A stretch of DNA of 64,000 nt, from the NCBI GenBank assembly GCA_965657545.1, contig CBFHOG010000009.1:23913-87912 (forward strand), written 5' to 3'. Positions 25,187-31,758 of this stretch are shown here, one piece after another; position 1 is the first letter of the stretch; each line of letters opens with the position of its first letter. The DNA comes from UBA7446 sp965657545 (GTDB lineage Bacteria > Bacteroidota > Bacteroidia > Flavobacteriales > Flavobacteriaceae). Both the position numbers and the translations under genes were made by a program. The notes under the pieces were generated by a model. It saw only the letters and a program-made list of their open reading frames with translations, was not told the origin of the DNA and did no database searches.

Positions 25187-25648
25187 TTAACAGCAACCCG
25201 AGTTTGGTTCACAGCTTACGCCACTGGCCGTAACACGTACCCTTGGTTTTTCTTGCGGAATGCCGCATTGGTCAGGAGCTAAGCAAGCCGTTTGCGTATT
25301 GATAAGCTGAAAGGTACTTCCGTCAAATGCCAAACGATAGCGTCCAATGGTACTTTCTTGGTATTCCACTTCTACTTCCATATCCGCGTAAGCCAACTGT
25401 TTTTCGGCCATTTCCAATATTTCCAAAACGCTATCGGGTTTTAGACGATGGTCGGTATCCGACGCCACCCAAAGCTGTAAGTTGAGTTTGTTTTCTTGTC
25501 GTAGCGTACCGCCACAATCGATATAATTTCGCGTTACATGCCCCACTTCCGTAAGGTGAAAATGGGCTGGAACAAACTGCCCGTTGGGGAGTTGAAACTG
25601 TAGGGTGTCTACTTGACCAAGCGTTTGTTTAAAAGCGGAAAGCTGCAT
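25187..25648 (-). CDS. DUF6428-like protein
   Basis: About 153 residues, soluble, with no signal peptide. It resembles DUF6428 of Bacteroidota: MQLSAFKQTLGQVDTLQFQL, FVPAHFHLTEVGHVTRNYID and LNLQLWVASDTDHRLKPDSV, with a Cys-rich end (CLAPDQCGI and CEPNSGCC). The clustered cysteines suggest metal or metalloid binding; relatives often lie near ArsR regulators, but none is present here. Function unknown. An ATG at 25660 is also in frame, but a TATCTTTG -7 box (25658-25665, minus strand) overlaps it, favouring the start at 25648. Confidence 0.7.
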   Translation of the reverse strand: MQLSAFKQTLGQVDTLQFQLPNGQFVPAHFHLTEVGHVTRNYIDCGGTLRQENKLNLQLWVASDTDHRLKPDSVLEILEMAEKQLAYADMEVEVEYQESTIGRYRLAFDGSTFQLINTQTACLAPDQCGIPQEKPRVRVTASGVSCEPNSGCC

Positions 25649-25657
25649 CTTTTTTTT

Positions 25658-25665
25658 CAAAGATA
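25658..25665 (-). promoter_or_regulatory. Possible -7 box for the DUF6428-like gene
   Basis: Minus-strand TATCTTTG matches TAnnTTTG and would start a near-leaderless transcript about 10 bp before the ATG at 25648. No -33 element is visible at the expected distance. Confidence 0.35.
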
Positions 25666-25677
25666 TAAGGATTTGCT

Positions 25678-25863
25678 TTACTTTCCTCGGTAATACGCCC
25701 AGATAGCTGCCATGGCAATAAAACCAACGCCCATACCAATTACGGCACCAATATGCACGGCGTGTTTGATAAAGCCTATGCCAACGCCAAGCATTAAACA
25801 GCCCACAAAGACTAAGCCTCCGATGCGGTTTTCAAGTTTGTTTTTGTCGTTTTCTGTATTCAT
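25678..25863 (-). CDS. Small two-helix membrane protein, unknown function
   Basis: 61 residues: a polar N-terminus (MNTENDKNKLENR), then two Gly-rich hydrophobic helices (about 15-32 and 37-57) separated by KHAVH, ending YYRGK. It is not recognised. Its first codons and upstream 9 bases are identical to those of the RDD gene at 28009 over 26 bp, showing that one initiation region was copied from the other. Confidence 0.6.
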   Translation of the reverse strand: MNTENDKNKLENRIGGLVFVGCLMLGVGIGFIKHAVHIGAVIGMGVGFIAMAAIWAYYRGK

Positions 25864-25872
25864 GATTTAGGG
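25847..25872. repeat. 26-bp direct repeat, copy 1 (start of the 61-aa gene)
   Basis: Identical to 27993-28018. It covers the first five codons (MNTEN) and the 5' leader of the small membrane protein gene. Confidence 0.85.
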
Positions 25873-25884
25873 GTTTATTAATTC

Positions 25885-27027
25885 TTATTCGTTTTTACGT
25901 TTAAATATACTAAAATACTCAATAAACATATATTTCCTATTTCGTTTGTATCCTGTTAATTCAGAAAGTATGTTAAGTTCAATGAATTCGTTAATCAGCC
26001 TATTGGCTGTAGAAGGGGATATGCCTAACAATTCTGACACTTGTTTTGCGTCTGTGATTGGAATTTGAAATAATTGTTTCATCAATTGTTGCCCGTTTTT
26101 AATTCTACTGCCTAATTTTGGTAAGCGGTTTGTTTCAACAGCTGTCTTTAGGGCAATAATATCTTTGAATACTTGGATGGATTCTTTTGAAGTTTCTATA
26201 ACGCCCACTAAGAAAAACTTTATCCATTGGACTAAGTTACTCGTTAATCGAACCGTCATTAAGTTGTTATAATAATAATCTTTGTTTTTTTCAAAAAAAT
26301 CGGATAAGTACAATGAAGGTTTTTTAAGAATATCATGATTTACTAAGTAGAGTGTAATAAGCAACCTTCCCAATCGCCCGTTCCCATCTAAAAAAGGATG
26401 AATGGTTTCAAATTGATAATGAACTATAGCAATTTTAATTAAATGCGGAACATGGTGTTCATCGTTATTTATGAATTTCTCCAAATCACTCATTAGCTCC
26501 ATTACTTCAGAATGATGCGGAGGAATGAAAACAGCATCCTTTAGGGTTGCTCCAATCCAATTCTGGCTTGTCCTAAAATCTCCAGGTACTTTATGTTTTC
26601 CCCTAACGCCTGCTAACAGCGTTTTATGGGTGTTTTTAATCAGTCTATTTGAAAGGGGTAGTTTTTCCAAATCTTTGATTGAGGTGTTAATTGCTTTAAT
26701 ATAATTTTGAACCTCAGCCCAATCATCTCTTTTTTCTGGGCTAATATCTTCTTCTTTAACAAGCGCCTCTTGCATATTGGTTTTTGTACCCTCAATTCGA
26801 CTTGAAGTAGTGGCTTCTTTAAGAATATGCATGGTTATAAAGAAGTCAACATCAGGAACGATTTGAGAAAACGCGTTTAATTCTCCTAGTAATCGATTCG
26901 CTTCTGCAAGTAATTTATTGACTTCAGGTGTTGAGACAATCCATTCGTGATTAATTTTTTCAGGAGAAAACGAGCTGTATGCTAACTGCTTTATCTGCTT
27001 TCCTGAAATAAAATCGCGCAAATCCAT
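25885..27027 (-). CDS. Fic family protein, class II (N-terminal inhibitory helix) with C-terminal helix-turn-helix
   Basis: 380 residues. Residues 1-90 form a Fic_N-type region ending with the autoinhibitory motif S75-SRI-E79-G80 ([S/T]xxxE[G/N]). The Fic core carries HPFLDGNGRLGR (His210 to Arg221), a complete active site for transfer of AMP or a similar nucleotide group to a target hydroxyl. The C-terminal about 90 residues contain a winged-helix pattern (ITDAKQVSELLGISPSTANR LINEF). Such chromosomal Fic-HTH proteins commonly self-regulate; an array of AT-rich repeats lies upstream. The target protein is unknown. It belongs to the AT-richer accessory stretch. Confidence 0.92.
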   Translation of the reverse strand: MDLRDFISGKQIKQLAYSSFSPEKINHEWIVSTPEVNKLLAEANRLLGELNAFSQIVPDVDFFITMHILKEATTSSRIEGTKTNMQEALVKEEDISPEKRDDWAEVQNYIKAINTSIKDLEKLPLSNRLIKNTHKTLLAGVRGKHKVPGDFRTSQNWIGATLKDAVFIPPHHSEVMELMSDLEKFINNDEHHVPHLIKIAIVHYQFETIHPFLDGNGRLGRLLITLYLVNHDILKKPSLYLSDFFEKNKDYYYNNLMTVRLTSNLVQWIKFFLVGVIETSKESIQVFKDIIALKTAVETNRLPKLGSRIKNGQQLMKQLFQIPITDAKQVSELLGISPSTANRLINEFIELNILSELTGYKRNRKYMFIEYFSIFKRKNE

Positions 27028-27118
27028 ATTTTCAATAACGCTAATAAATACAAATATAGATATTTATATTTTCATTTTTGGTTAAATATGAAAATAAAGG
27101 AAAGTATATTTTCATTTT
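27026..27118 (-). promoter_or_regulatory. Repeat array upstream of fic, probable autoregulatory operator
   Basis: The 14-mer TATATTTTCATTTT occurs twice, at 27065-27078 and 27105-27118, exactly 40 bp apart. An inverted copy ATGAAAATA lies between them (27088-27096), and a degenerate copy ATATTTTCAA overlaps the start codon (27026-27035). The regular spacing (near four helical turns) and mixed orientation suggest binding by the helix-turn-helix of the Fic protein itself. Confidence 0.5.
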
Positions 27119-27160
27119 ATTAAAACAAAATAGAGTGAGTTTGCCATAACAATCGGGAGT

Positions 27161-27448
27161 TTAATTAAGCAATAATAGTATCAAAGCAAGCATAGCCAAC
27201 ACAAAAGCAATGCAAGCCAAATAAATGATGGCTTCTTTTTTCTTTTCTGATTTTACCTGTGCTCGTATTCGATTTTTTATTTTTTCAAGCTTTTCTTTTG
27301 GTACTGTTTTAAATTTGATTTTCCTTCTTTTTGAATAGATAGTTTCACGATTATGTTCTTTGAATTTTGCCTTGTTAGATGGACGTATTGCCCGGTTTTG
27401 CTTTAACCGATTTATCATATCTAATATGTGTCCTGCTCCGTGGCTCAT
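27161..27448 (-). CDS. Conserved-type hypothetical protein with C-terminal membrane helix
   Basis: 95 residues. The N-terminus MSHGAGHILDMINRLKQNRA and the basic middle (KAKFKEHNRETIYSKRRKIK) are reminiscent of a small hypothetical protein widespread in Flavobacteria. A charged coiled region follows (KEKLEKIKNRIRAQVKSEKK), then a single hydrophobic helix (IIYLACIAFVLAMLALILLL) as a tail anchor. With a basic cytoplasmic domain and membrane tail it could be a nucleic-acid or membrane adaptor, but no function is known. It is preceded by a 14-base A-tract on its own strand. Confidence 0.65.
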   Translation of the reverse strand: MSHGAGHILDMINRLKQNRAIRPSNKAKFKEHNRETIYSKRRKIKFKTVPKEKLEKIKNRIRAQVKSEKKKEAIIYLACIAFVLAMLALILLLLN

Positions 27449-27473
27449 TTTAGGTTAATTCAGTTGTTTTTTT

Positions 27474-27545
27474 TTTTTTTGGCACGAGACAAAGCCCTGC
27501 TAGTAGCAGGCAAGCTTGCGCCTACCTGAACGGAACGGGCAGGCC
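27474..27545. repeat. Intergenic hairpin repeat, copy 1 (downstream of the RDD gene)
   Basis: Positions 27474-27501 are identical over 28 bp to 28031-28058 (T-run, then GGCACGAGACAAAGCCCTGC). A hairpin CCTGC-TAGTA-GCAGG and the segment GCAGGC..GCTTGCGCC follow, and both also align with copy 2. The right part (27519-27541) resembles a degenerate form of the palindromic insert seen at 63818. It lies immediately 3' of the RDD gene. It could be a terminator or a small mobile repeat. Confidence 0.7.
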
Positions 27546-27556
27546 AGCGAGGGAGA

Positions 27557-28009
27557 TTACGACTTTGAATTTTTCTTAACCACTAACGTTTTGGTTATTT
27601 TGTCATACAAATTTTGATTTTTCCCATCCCATAAAATCCAAATTATAGGAATTATTAAATAGGATAAAACGTACTTTAAGCACTCTCTGATCGCTCCTTT
27701 TTGAGCTTTATTGTAATCTTCTCCTGTTTCTTCAGAAACAACTTTTAAATTAAAAATTTTGTGGCCTAAATTTCCAACAAATAGAGGATAGAGTATAGCT
27801 CCTATAATTAGGCCTGAAACTGCAGAATAAACAACTTCAATGAGTTGAAAATCTCTATTAAGATACTCATAAAATGGTTTTCCAATTACTATAGAGACTC
27901 CCATAATTAAAATGGCAAATAGTATGCCTTCTACTAAGGAAGCGATAAACCGCTCCCATCTTGTTGCTAATTTGTATCCAAATGTTTTTACTTCGTTTTC
28001 TGTATTCAT
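27557..28009 (-). CDS. RDD family membrane protein
   Basis: 150 residues with three or four hydrophobic helices. The RDD family pattern is present: WERFIASLVEGILFAILIM (the first R; Glu replaces the usual D), the NLGHKIFNLKVVSEETGED loop, and WDGKNQNLYDKITKTLVV (the last D). The family's function is mostly unknown, with a few members tied to Na+ or amino-acid transport. The gene is bracketed by two direct copies of a hairpin repeat, and its initiation region is a 26-bp copy of the one at 25863, so it looks like a recently moved cassette. Confidence 0.82.
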   Translation of the reverse strand: MNTENEVKTFGYKLATRWERFIASLVEGILFAILIMGVSIVIGKPFYEYLNRDFQLIEVVYSAVSGLIIGAILYPLFVGNLGHKIFNLKVVSEETGEDYNKAQKGAIRECLKYVLSYLIIPIIWILWDGKNQNLYDKITKTLVVKKNSKS

Positions 28010-28018
28010 GATTTAGGG
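27993..28018. repeat. 26-bp direct repeat, copy 2 (start of the RDD gene)
   Basis: Identical to 25847-25872, covering the ATG, first codons and upstream bases of the RDD gene. The two genes share no similarity beyond it. Confidence 0.85.
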
Positions 28019-28030
28019 TTTTAGAATTAT

Positions 28031-28080
28031 TTTTTTTGGCACGAGACAAAGCCCTGCTTGCAAAAGGCAGGCTTGCACCA
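28031..28080. repeat. Intergenic hairpin repeat, copy 2 (upstream of the RDD gene)
   Basis: Identical over 28 bp to copy 1 at 27474, followed by a diverged loop and a shared GCAGGC..TTGCaCC segment. CCTGC and GCAGG arms can pair. The two copies flank the RDD gene in direct orientation, 557 bp apart. Confidence 0.7.
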
Positions 28081-28088
28081 GTAGGGGG

Positions 28089-28937
28089 CTATTCAACTAC
28101 TTTTCTAAAGTTAATAATATTTTGATGATGGTGATTGATTTTATATGCATAAGGATAACCAAATGGATAAAGTGGTTTATTATTTTGAAGTAAAACAATT
28201 GTTCCAACAAATTCAAATCCGATTTCCTGCATTGATCGAACGATATTACCTTGTACACAAACTTCTTTTTTGTCAACTGTAAAATCACTGATTACAATTG
28301 AACAATATTTTTTATTATTTAATGCGTTAAAGCATTTTGTCATAATTAACTGAAACGATTGAAGAAAACCCTCATAGGATTCTTTGTTACCCAAGTCATT
28401 TGGTAAATCAGAGTAATAATCAACTCCTATTCTCGAACCATCTCTAAAACCTTTTCTGTTTTTTTTACGAATTCCTGCACCTTTATTTTTTAAGATGTTG
28501 TGGTAAGGTGGTGATGTAACAACGTAATCTATATTACTTAAATTTTCCAGAATATCATTTGAATCTCCTAATAAATATTCGTAATCATTAAATTCTTGAA
28601 ACTCCTTTTTCGAAAGTCGTTCAATTGCTAAATCACGATATTCAGAATTTAAGTCAATGCCAATTCCATATCTATTAATAAGTGAAGAAGCGAGTAGAGT
28701 TGTACCACTTCCACAAAATGGATCTAATACACGCATTTCTTTCTTTGTGAACATACTAATAAGTTTCCGAATGTCCTTAATGAGAAAAGGTGCAGGATGA
28801 TTAAATGCATCTCTATCATCAGCACATTTTTCACTATTCCAAAAGCTTGCTGTAAGTTTTAACCATTCTTTTCCTGTTAGGTCATTGAGTCTATTTCGCT
28901 TATCGTAATTTCCGTTATTTTCTTTTTTTACTTCCAT
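28089..28937 (-). CDS. DNA methyltransferase, N4-cytosine or N6-adenine type
   Basis: 282 residues of a SAM-dependent exocyclic-amino DNA methyltransferase. Motif X-like HPAPFLIKDIRKLISMF (about 47-63) precedes motif I LDPFCGSGTTLLAS (about 71-84) and catalytic motif IV TSPPY (141-145), with the likely target-recognition part after it. SPPY is commonest in N4-cytosine enzymes. Its ATG shares one base with the stop of the upstream 816-residue gene (TAATG), so the two are translationally coupled. Codon use is clearly AT-richer than in the flanking operons. Confidence 0.88.
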   Translation of the reverse strand: MEVKKENNGNYDKRNRLNDLTGKEWLKLTASFWNSEKCADDRDAFNHPAPFLIKDIRKLISMFTKKEMRVLDPFCGSGTTLLASSLINRYGIGIDLNSEYRDLAIERLSKKEFQEFNDYEYLLGDSNDILENLSNIDYVVTSPPYHNILKNKGAGIRKKNRKGFRDGSRIGVDYYSDLPNDLGNKESYEGFLQSFQLIMTKCFNALNNKKYCSIVISDFTVDKKEVCVQGNIVRSMQEIGFEFVGTIVLLQNNKPLYPFGYPYAYKINHHHQNIINFRKVVE

Positions 28938-31387
28938 TAATTAAGTTCTTTTGAAAACAAATCAATTGTTTCCATACTTGCTTTTGATTTAAGAATCTTA
29001 TCTATGTCACTATATAAAATATATTTCCAATTATGAGATTTAAAACTTTCTTTAAATAAAGGATCTGAAATTCTATTCAGTTCATTTTCTCGATGATCTG
29101 GAATAATCATAATTTTTAATACTTCATTTGGTAAATTTGATCCCCGCTGAATCCCAGAAGTGAAATTAGTAGAATTCTCAACCTCGATAATAACCTTAAA
29201 TTTATTGTCTTTCATCCAAATTAAATCAATCATTTCGATTCTTTTTCTTGCAGTTGTATTTTTAATGTGGTTTTTTAAAGAGGATAAATCACAAAAATCA
29301 GACAGCCTTTTATTTTGAATTGGTTCAGGTTGTTCTCTCTTCCCCACAAAACTTTGATAGTTTAATTTTTTTCCAACTCCAATTAGTTTATGGATAATTT
29401 CTGTATGTTTTGTGAAATCTTTTTCTACCTCAAGAGCATTGTACAGCCATCTTCCTCCTGACTTTGTAGCGTATTTTTGAAGAACGCTCGTAATTGATTT
29501 TACATCAGGTGTTAATCCATTAGGATATTTTTTATAAATAACAGCTAAAGCGTCATCCAATGTAATGCTAGTTTTTCTTCTTAAAAGTGAGATGATACTT
29601 TCTTCAACACGTTCTGTAAGCTGTCTGTCAGGATATTTTATATATTCCGATGGATTAATAAACCACCAAAATTTACCTGCTTTATTCGAGCCGTTTTCTG
29701 TTAGCTCAAATATTTTACCAATGTTCTTATTGAGAATTTGTTTGACATTTTCGTCAAAATCTTCTAAATCAAAGCCAGCACTTGATATTTCTGCTAATAA
29801 GCCATTAAAAAGAAAAAGAAAAGGTGTTGGTTCATTTCTCAATGCTAAAATTTCAACTGCTTTATTAACTACAAAATGTTCAAATTCGTCTTTTTCAGTT
29901 TTTAATTTAACTTTTGGGGACTTTATACATCTTATATAAAAATCAGTTCCTGAAGTGCCATATGGGTTAGCAACATTTGCCTCTCCAGTTCTTCTGTTTT
30001 GTTGATGAATTACCTTTTCAATTTTGAAACCTGCTAAAGTAATTGACTTTAAAAATGCATTCCAAATAGGAATTTCTTTATTATGAAAAGTAAAGACTAT
30101 TTTCCCATTATCTTTTAAAATTGTACGAAGATTTTTTAAAGCGTTTGTAAATCTTTGTTGATATAAATTGATATCTATTATACCATTTTTGATTGTGATT
30201 TCAGCATTGTAATTTGGAGTGTATTTTGAATCTATATTTTTGAGCCAATTAAGCCAAATAGAAGATAAATCTAAATACTGAACTAAACCACCGTATGGAG
30301 GATCTGTCATTATGAAATTGATTGATTTTTCAGGTATATAATCTGTTATTGTATTAATGTCAACAACACCATATTTTAAATCAAATCCGCTTAACTTGTC
30401 TTTACTTTTAAGGCTCTCACTTACTTTTAGAGTTTTAGGAATTTTACCTAAATATTCTTCTACATTTTTTAGACAGCTTTCTACAGATTGTTTGCCAAGA
30501 CAACTTCCCTCAAAAACATACAATGGATTCATTTCCATTTTCCTACTTGCACAGATATATGCTGATCTTCCCCAGCTTGTGGAAAATGGCCGATTTGCAC
30601 TTGCTCTTCTTGGAACACTCATTTTGGTTGTCAAATGCAGAGTCTGAATAAAACCGAAAAGCAACTGAATTTGAAGATGTTTGTTTTTTACTTTTTTTAT
30701 TAAATCATATATTTTAGAAAGAACGTAAAGGTTTCTTCTTGTCCAGAGGTTAGAAAAATTGTTACCACCAACACAGTTAATAAAATTAGCATTAAATGAA
30801 GGTGAGTTTATAAATGGTTCATCTGGAAACCAGGTATTAATTTCAATTTTAGATTGTTCTTTAGCTAATTTTTGATCTTTTTCATTTGGTTCAGCTACAT
30901 AACGAAATTTTCTTCGAGTCGGTCGTCCGTTTGTTTCATCAAGAATTTCAGAGTCAGTGTAATTTATGCCTAATTCATATAATACATCATCCTCCCATTT
31001 AAAACTCTGAACAATAGTTTTTTCATTTGTTTTTCTTGAGTTAGTTGAATAATACTTTAAAAATATTTTGTCTTTTTTTAAATCATCAACAATCTTTTCA
31101 ACTTCAACTTTAAATTTTTCAACTTCAAATTTTGTAGAATAAACTTCAATGATAAAGGATGTCAAAGGGTTTAAATCAAATGCAACGGCTTTTCTGTTTG
31201 CTTTTACTGCTTCAAAAGCACTAATTGCACTACCAGAAAAAGGATCTAAAAAAATACCATCTTCAGGAGTATAATTTTCAATATATTCTTTCCAGATATT
31301 ATGAGGTTTTTTCCCCCAATACTTCATTGCAGTATATATTGGTGGACGTGTGTCTTCTACGAGTGCGAAATTAATGTCCGTCATCAT
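28937..31387 (-). CDS. Large DNA methyltransferase fused to winged-helix and PD-(D/E)xK-like nuclease domains
   Basis: 816 residues. Motif X-like YWGKKPHNIWKEYI (23-36) and motif I LDPFSGSAIS (47-56) come first, then about 300 residues of probable target-recognition insert, then motif IV TDPPYGG (361-367) and the rest of the Rossmann domain (to about 490). Residues 590-650 look like a winged helix (EESIISLLRRKTSITLDDAL, RWLYNALE). Residues 715-760 carry MIDLIWMKDNKFKVIIEVEN: an Asp, then E-x-E, as in the D..ExE form of PD-(D/E)xK nuclease folds. This suggests a restriction-modification or DNA-sensing protein. It is coupled to the 282-residue methyltransferase downstream. Confidence 0.8.
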   Translation of the reverse strand: MMTDINFALVEDTRPPIYTAMKYWGKKPHNIWKEYIENYTPEDGIFLDPFSGSAISAFEAVKANRKAVAFDLNPLTSFIIEVYSTKFEVEKFKVEVEKIVDDLKKDKIFLKYYSTNSRKTNEKTIVQSFKWEDDVLYELGINYTDSEILDETNGRPTRRKFRYVAEPNEKDQKLAKEQSKIEINTWFPDEPFINSPSFNANFINCVGGNNFSNLWTRRNLYVLSKIYDLIKKVKNKHLQIQLLFGFIQTLHLTTKMSVPRRASANRPFSTSWGRSAYICASRKMEMNPLYVFEGSCLGKQSVESCLKNVEEYLGKIPKTLKVSESLKSKDKLSGFDLKYGVVDINTITDYIPEKSINFIMTDPPYGGLVQYLDLSSIWLNWLKNIDSKYTPNYNAEITIKNGIIDINLYQQRFTNALKNLRTILKDNGKIVFTFHNKEIPIWNAFLKSITLAGFKIEKVIHQQNRRTGEANVANPYGTSGTDFYIRCIKSPKVKLKTEKDEFEHFVVNKAVEILALRNEPTPFLFLFNGLLAEISSAGFDLEDFDENVKQILNKNIGKIFELTENGSNKAGKFWWFINPSEYIKYPDRQLTERVEESIISLLRRKTSITLDDALAVIYKKYPNGLTPDVKSITSVLQKYATKSGGRWLYNALEVEKDFTKHTEIIHKLIGVGKKLNYQSFVGKREQPEPIQNKRLSDFCDLSSLKNHIKNTTARKRIEMIDLIWMKDNKFKVIIEVENSTNFTSGIQRGSNLPNEVLKIMIIPDHRENELNRISDPLFKESFKSHNWKYILYSDIDKILKSKASMETIDLFSKELN

Positions 31388-31465
31388 GTTTTTTAATCTT
31401 CAAAGTTACTCTATATAAGTTTTTTTTCTTAGTTAATTTCGAAAAAACAGCTCTTTTAATTTGTA

Positions 31466-31545
31466 GTAAGAACAACTTACACCTATAAAATTTTAAATAC
31501 CATGTCTAGGAACAAAAAGTACAAATCTTTAGTAGAACAGATTTG
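31466..31545. repeat. Two inverted repeats in the gap between the methyltransferase and pheA
   Basis: GTAAG-AACAA-CTTAC (31466-31480) and CAAATCT-N10-AGATTTG (31522-31545) are perfect inverted repeats in the otherwise empty AT-rich 31388-31575 stretch. Either could be an operator for the leftward methyltransferase operon or mark the island edge. No gene is seen in this stretch. Confidence 0.4.
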
Positions 31546-31575
31546 GGTCTAATTCTAGTCTAAAACTACAAAAAA

Positions 31576-31606
31576 TTTGTTTATTTCAATTTTGGGTGTA
31601 CATTTG
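31576..31606 (+). promoter_or_regulatory. Promoter of the pheA operon (TTTG-N19-TACATTTG)
   Basis: TTTG at 31576-31579 and TACATTTG at 31599-31606 are exactly 19 bp apart, a perfect match to the Bacteroidota consensus. The predicted start, about 31613, lies only about 2 nt before the leader-peptide ATG, so the leader mRNA would be nearly leaderless. Confidence 0.82.
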
Positions 31607-31614
31607 CCACCGTA

Positions 31615-31668
31615 ATGAAAACAAACACATATTATACATCTTTCTACTACTTCTATAACGGGAGATAG
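31615..31668 (+). CDS. Tyr/Phe-rich leader peptide of the pheA attenuator
   Basis: A 17-codon reading frame, MKTNTYYTSFYYFYNGR then TAG. Five of 17 codons are Tyr and two are Phe, concentrated at codons 6-14. It starts right after a consensus promoter and ends just before complementary segments that form competing hairpins, followed by the prephenate dehydratase gene. This is the classical layout of a ribosome-mediated attenuator sensing charged tRNA-Tyr and tRNA-Phe. It is too short for ordinary gene finders. Confidence 0.85.
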   Translation: MKTNTYYTSFYYFYNGR

Positions 31669-31731
31669 CAGGGTGTATATAATGTTGAATAAACGAATTT
31701 AAAACCCTGAGCTAACGTTCGGGGTTTTTTT
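31669..31731 (+). terminator. Attenuator: antiterminator segment and intrinsic terminator before pheA
   Basis: The terminator stem AACCCTGA (31703-31710) pairs with TCGGGGTT (31719-31726, one G-T pair), with an 8-nt loop and a run of seven T (31725-31731). CAGGGT (31669-31674), directly after the leader stop codon, is perfectly complementary to ACCCTG (31704-31709) in the 5' arm. A ribosome at the stop codon would cover CAGGGT and allow termination. A ribosome stalled at the Tyr/Phe codons would leave it free to form the antiterminator. Confidence 0.82.
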
Positions 31732-31758
31732 ATGTGCGTAAAACAAGAAAACAAAACC

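Noticed and set aside
27474..28080. Integron cassette with attC sites around the RDD gene
   Set aside because: The flanking repeats lack the GTTRRRY core and paired inverted core sites, and no integrase is in the window.
28089..31387. BREX or DISARM defence system
   Set aside because: No ATPase, helicase, phospholipase-D or phosphatase component genes are adjacent; only the two methyltransferases are present.
31732..31758. Earlier pheA start at 31732
   Set aside because: This ATG abuts the terminator T-run of the attenuator and adds nine residues not typical of prephenate dehydratase; MEPKIAIQG at 31759 fits the family.
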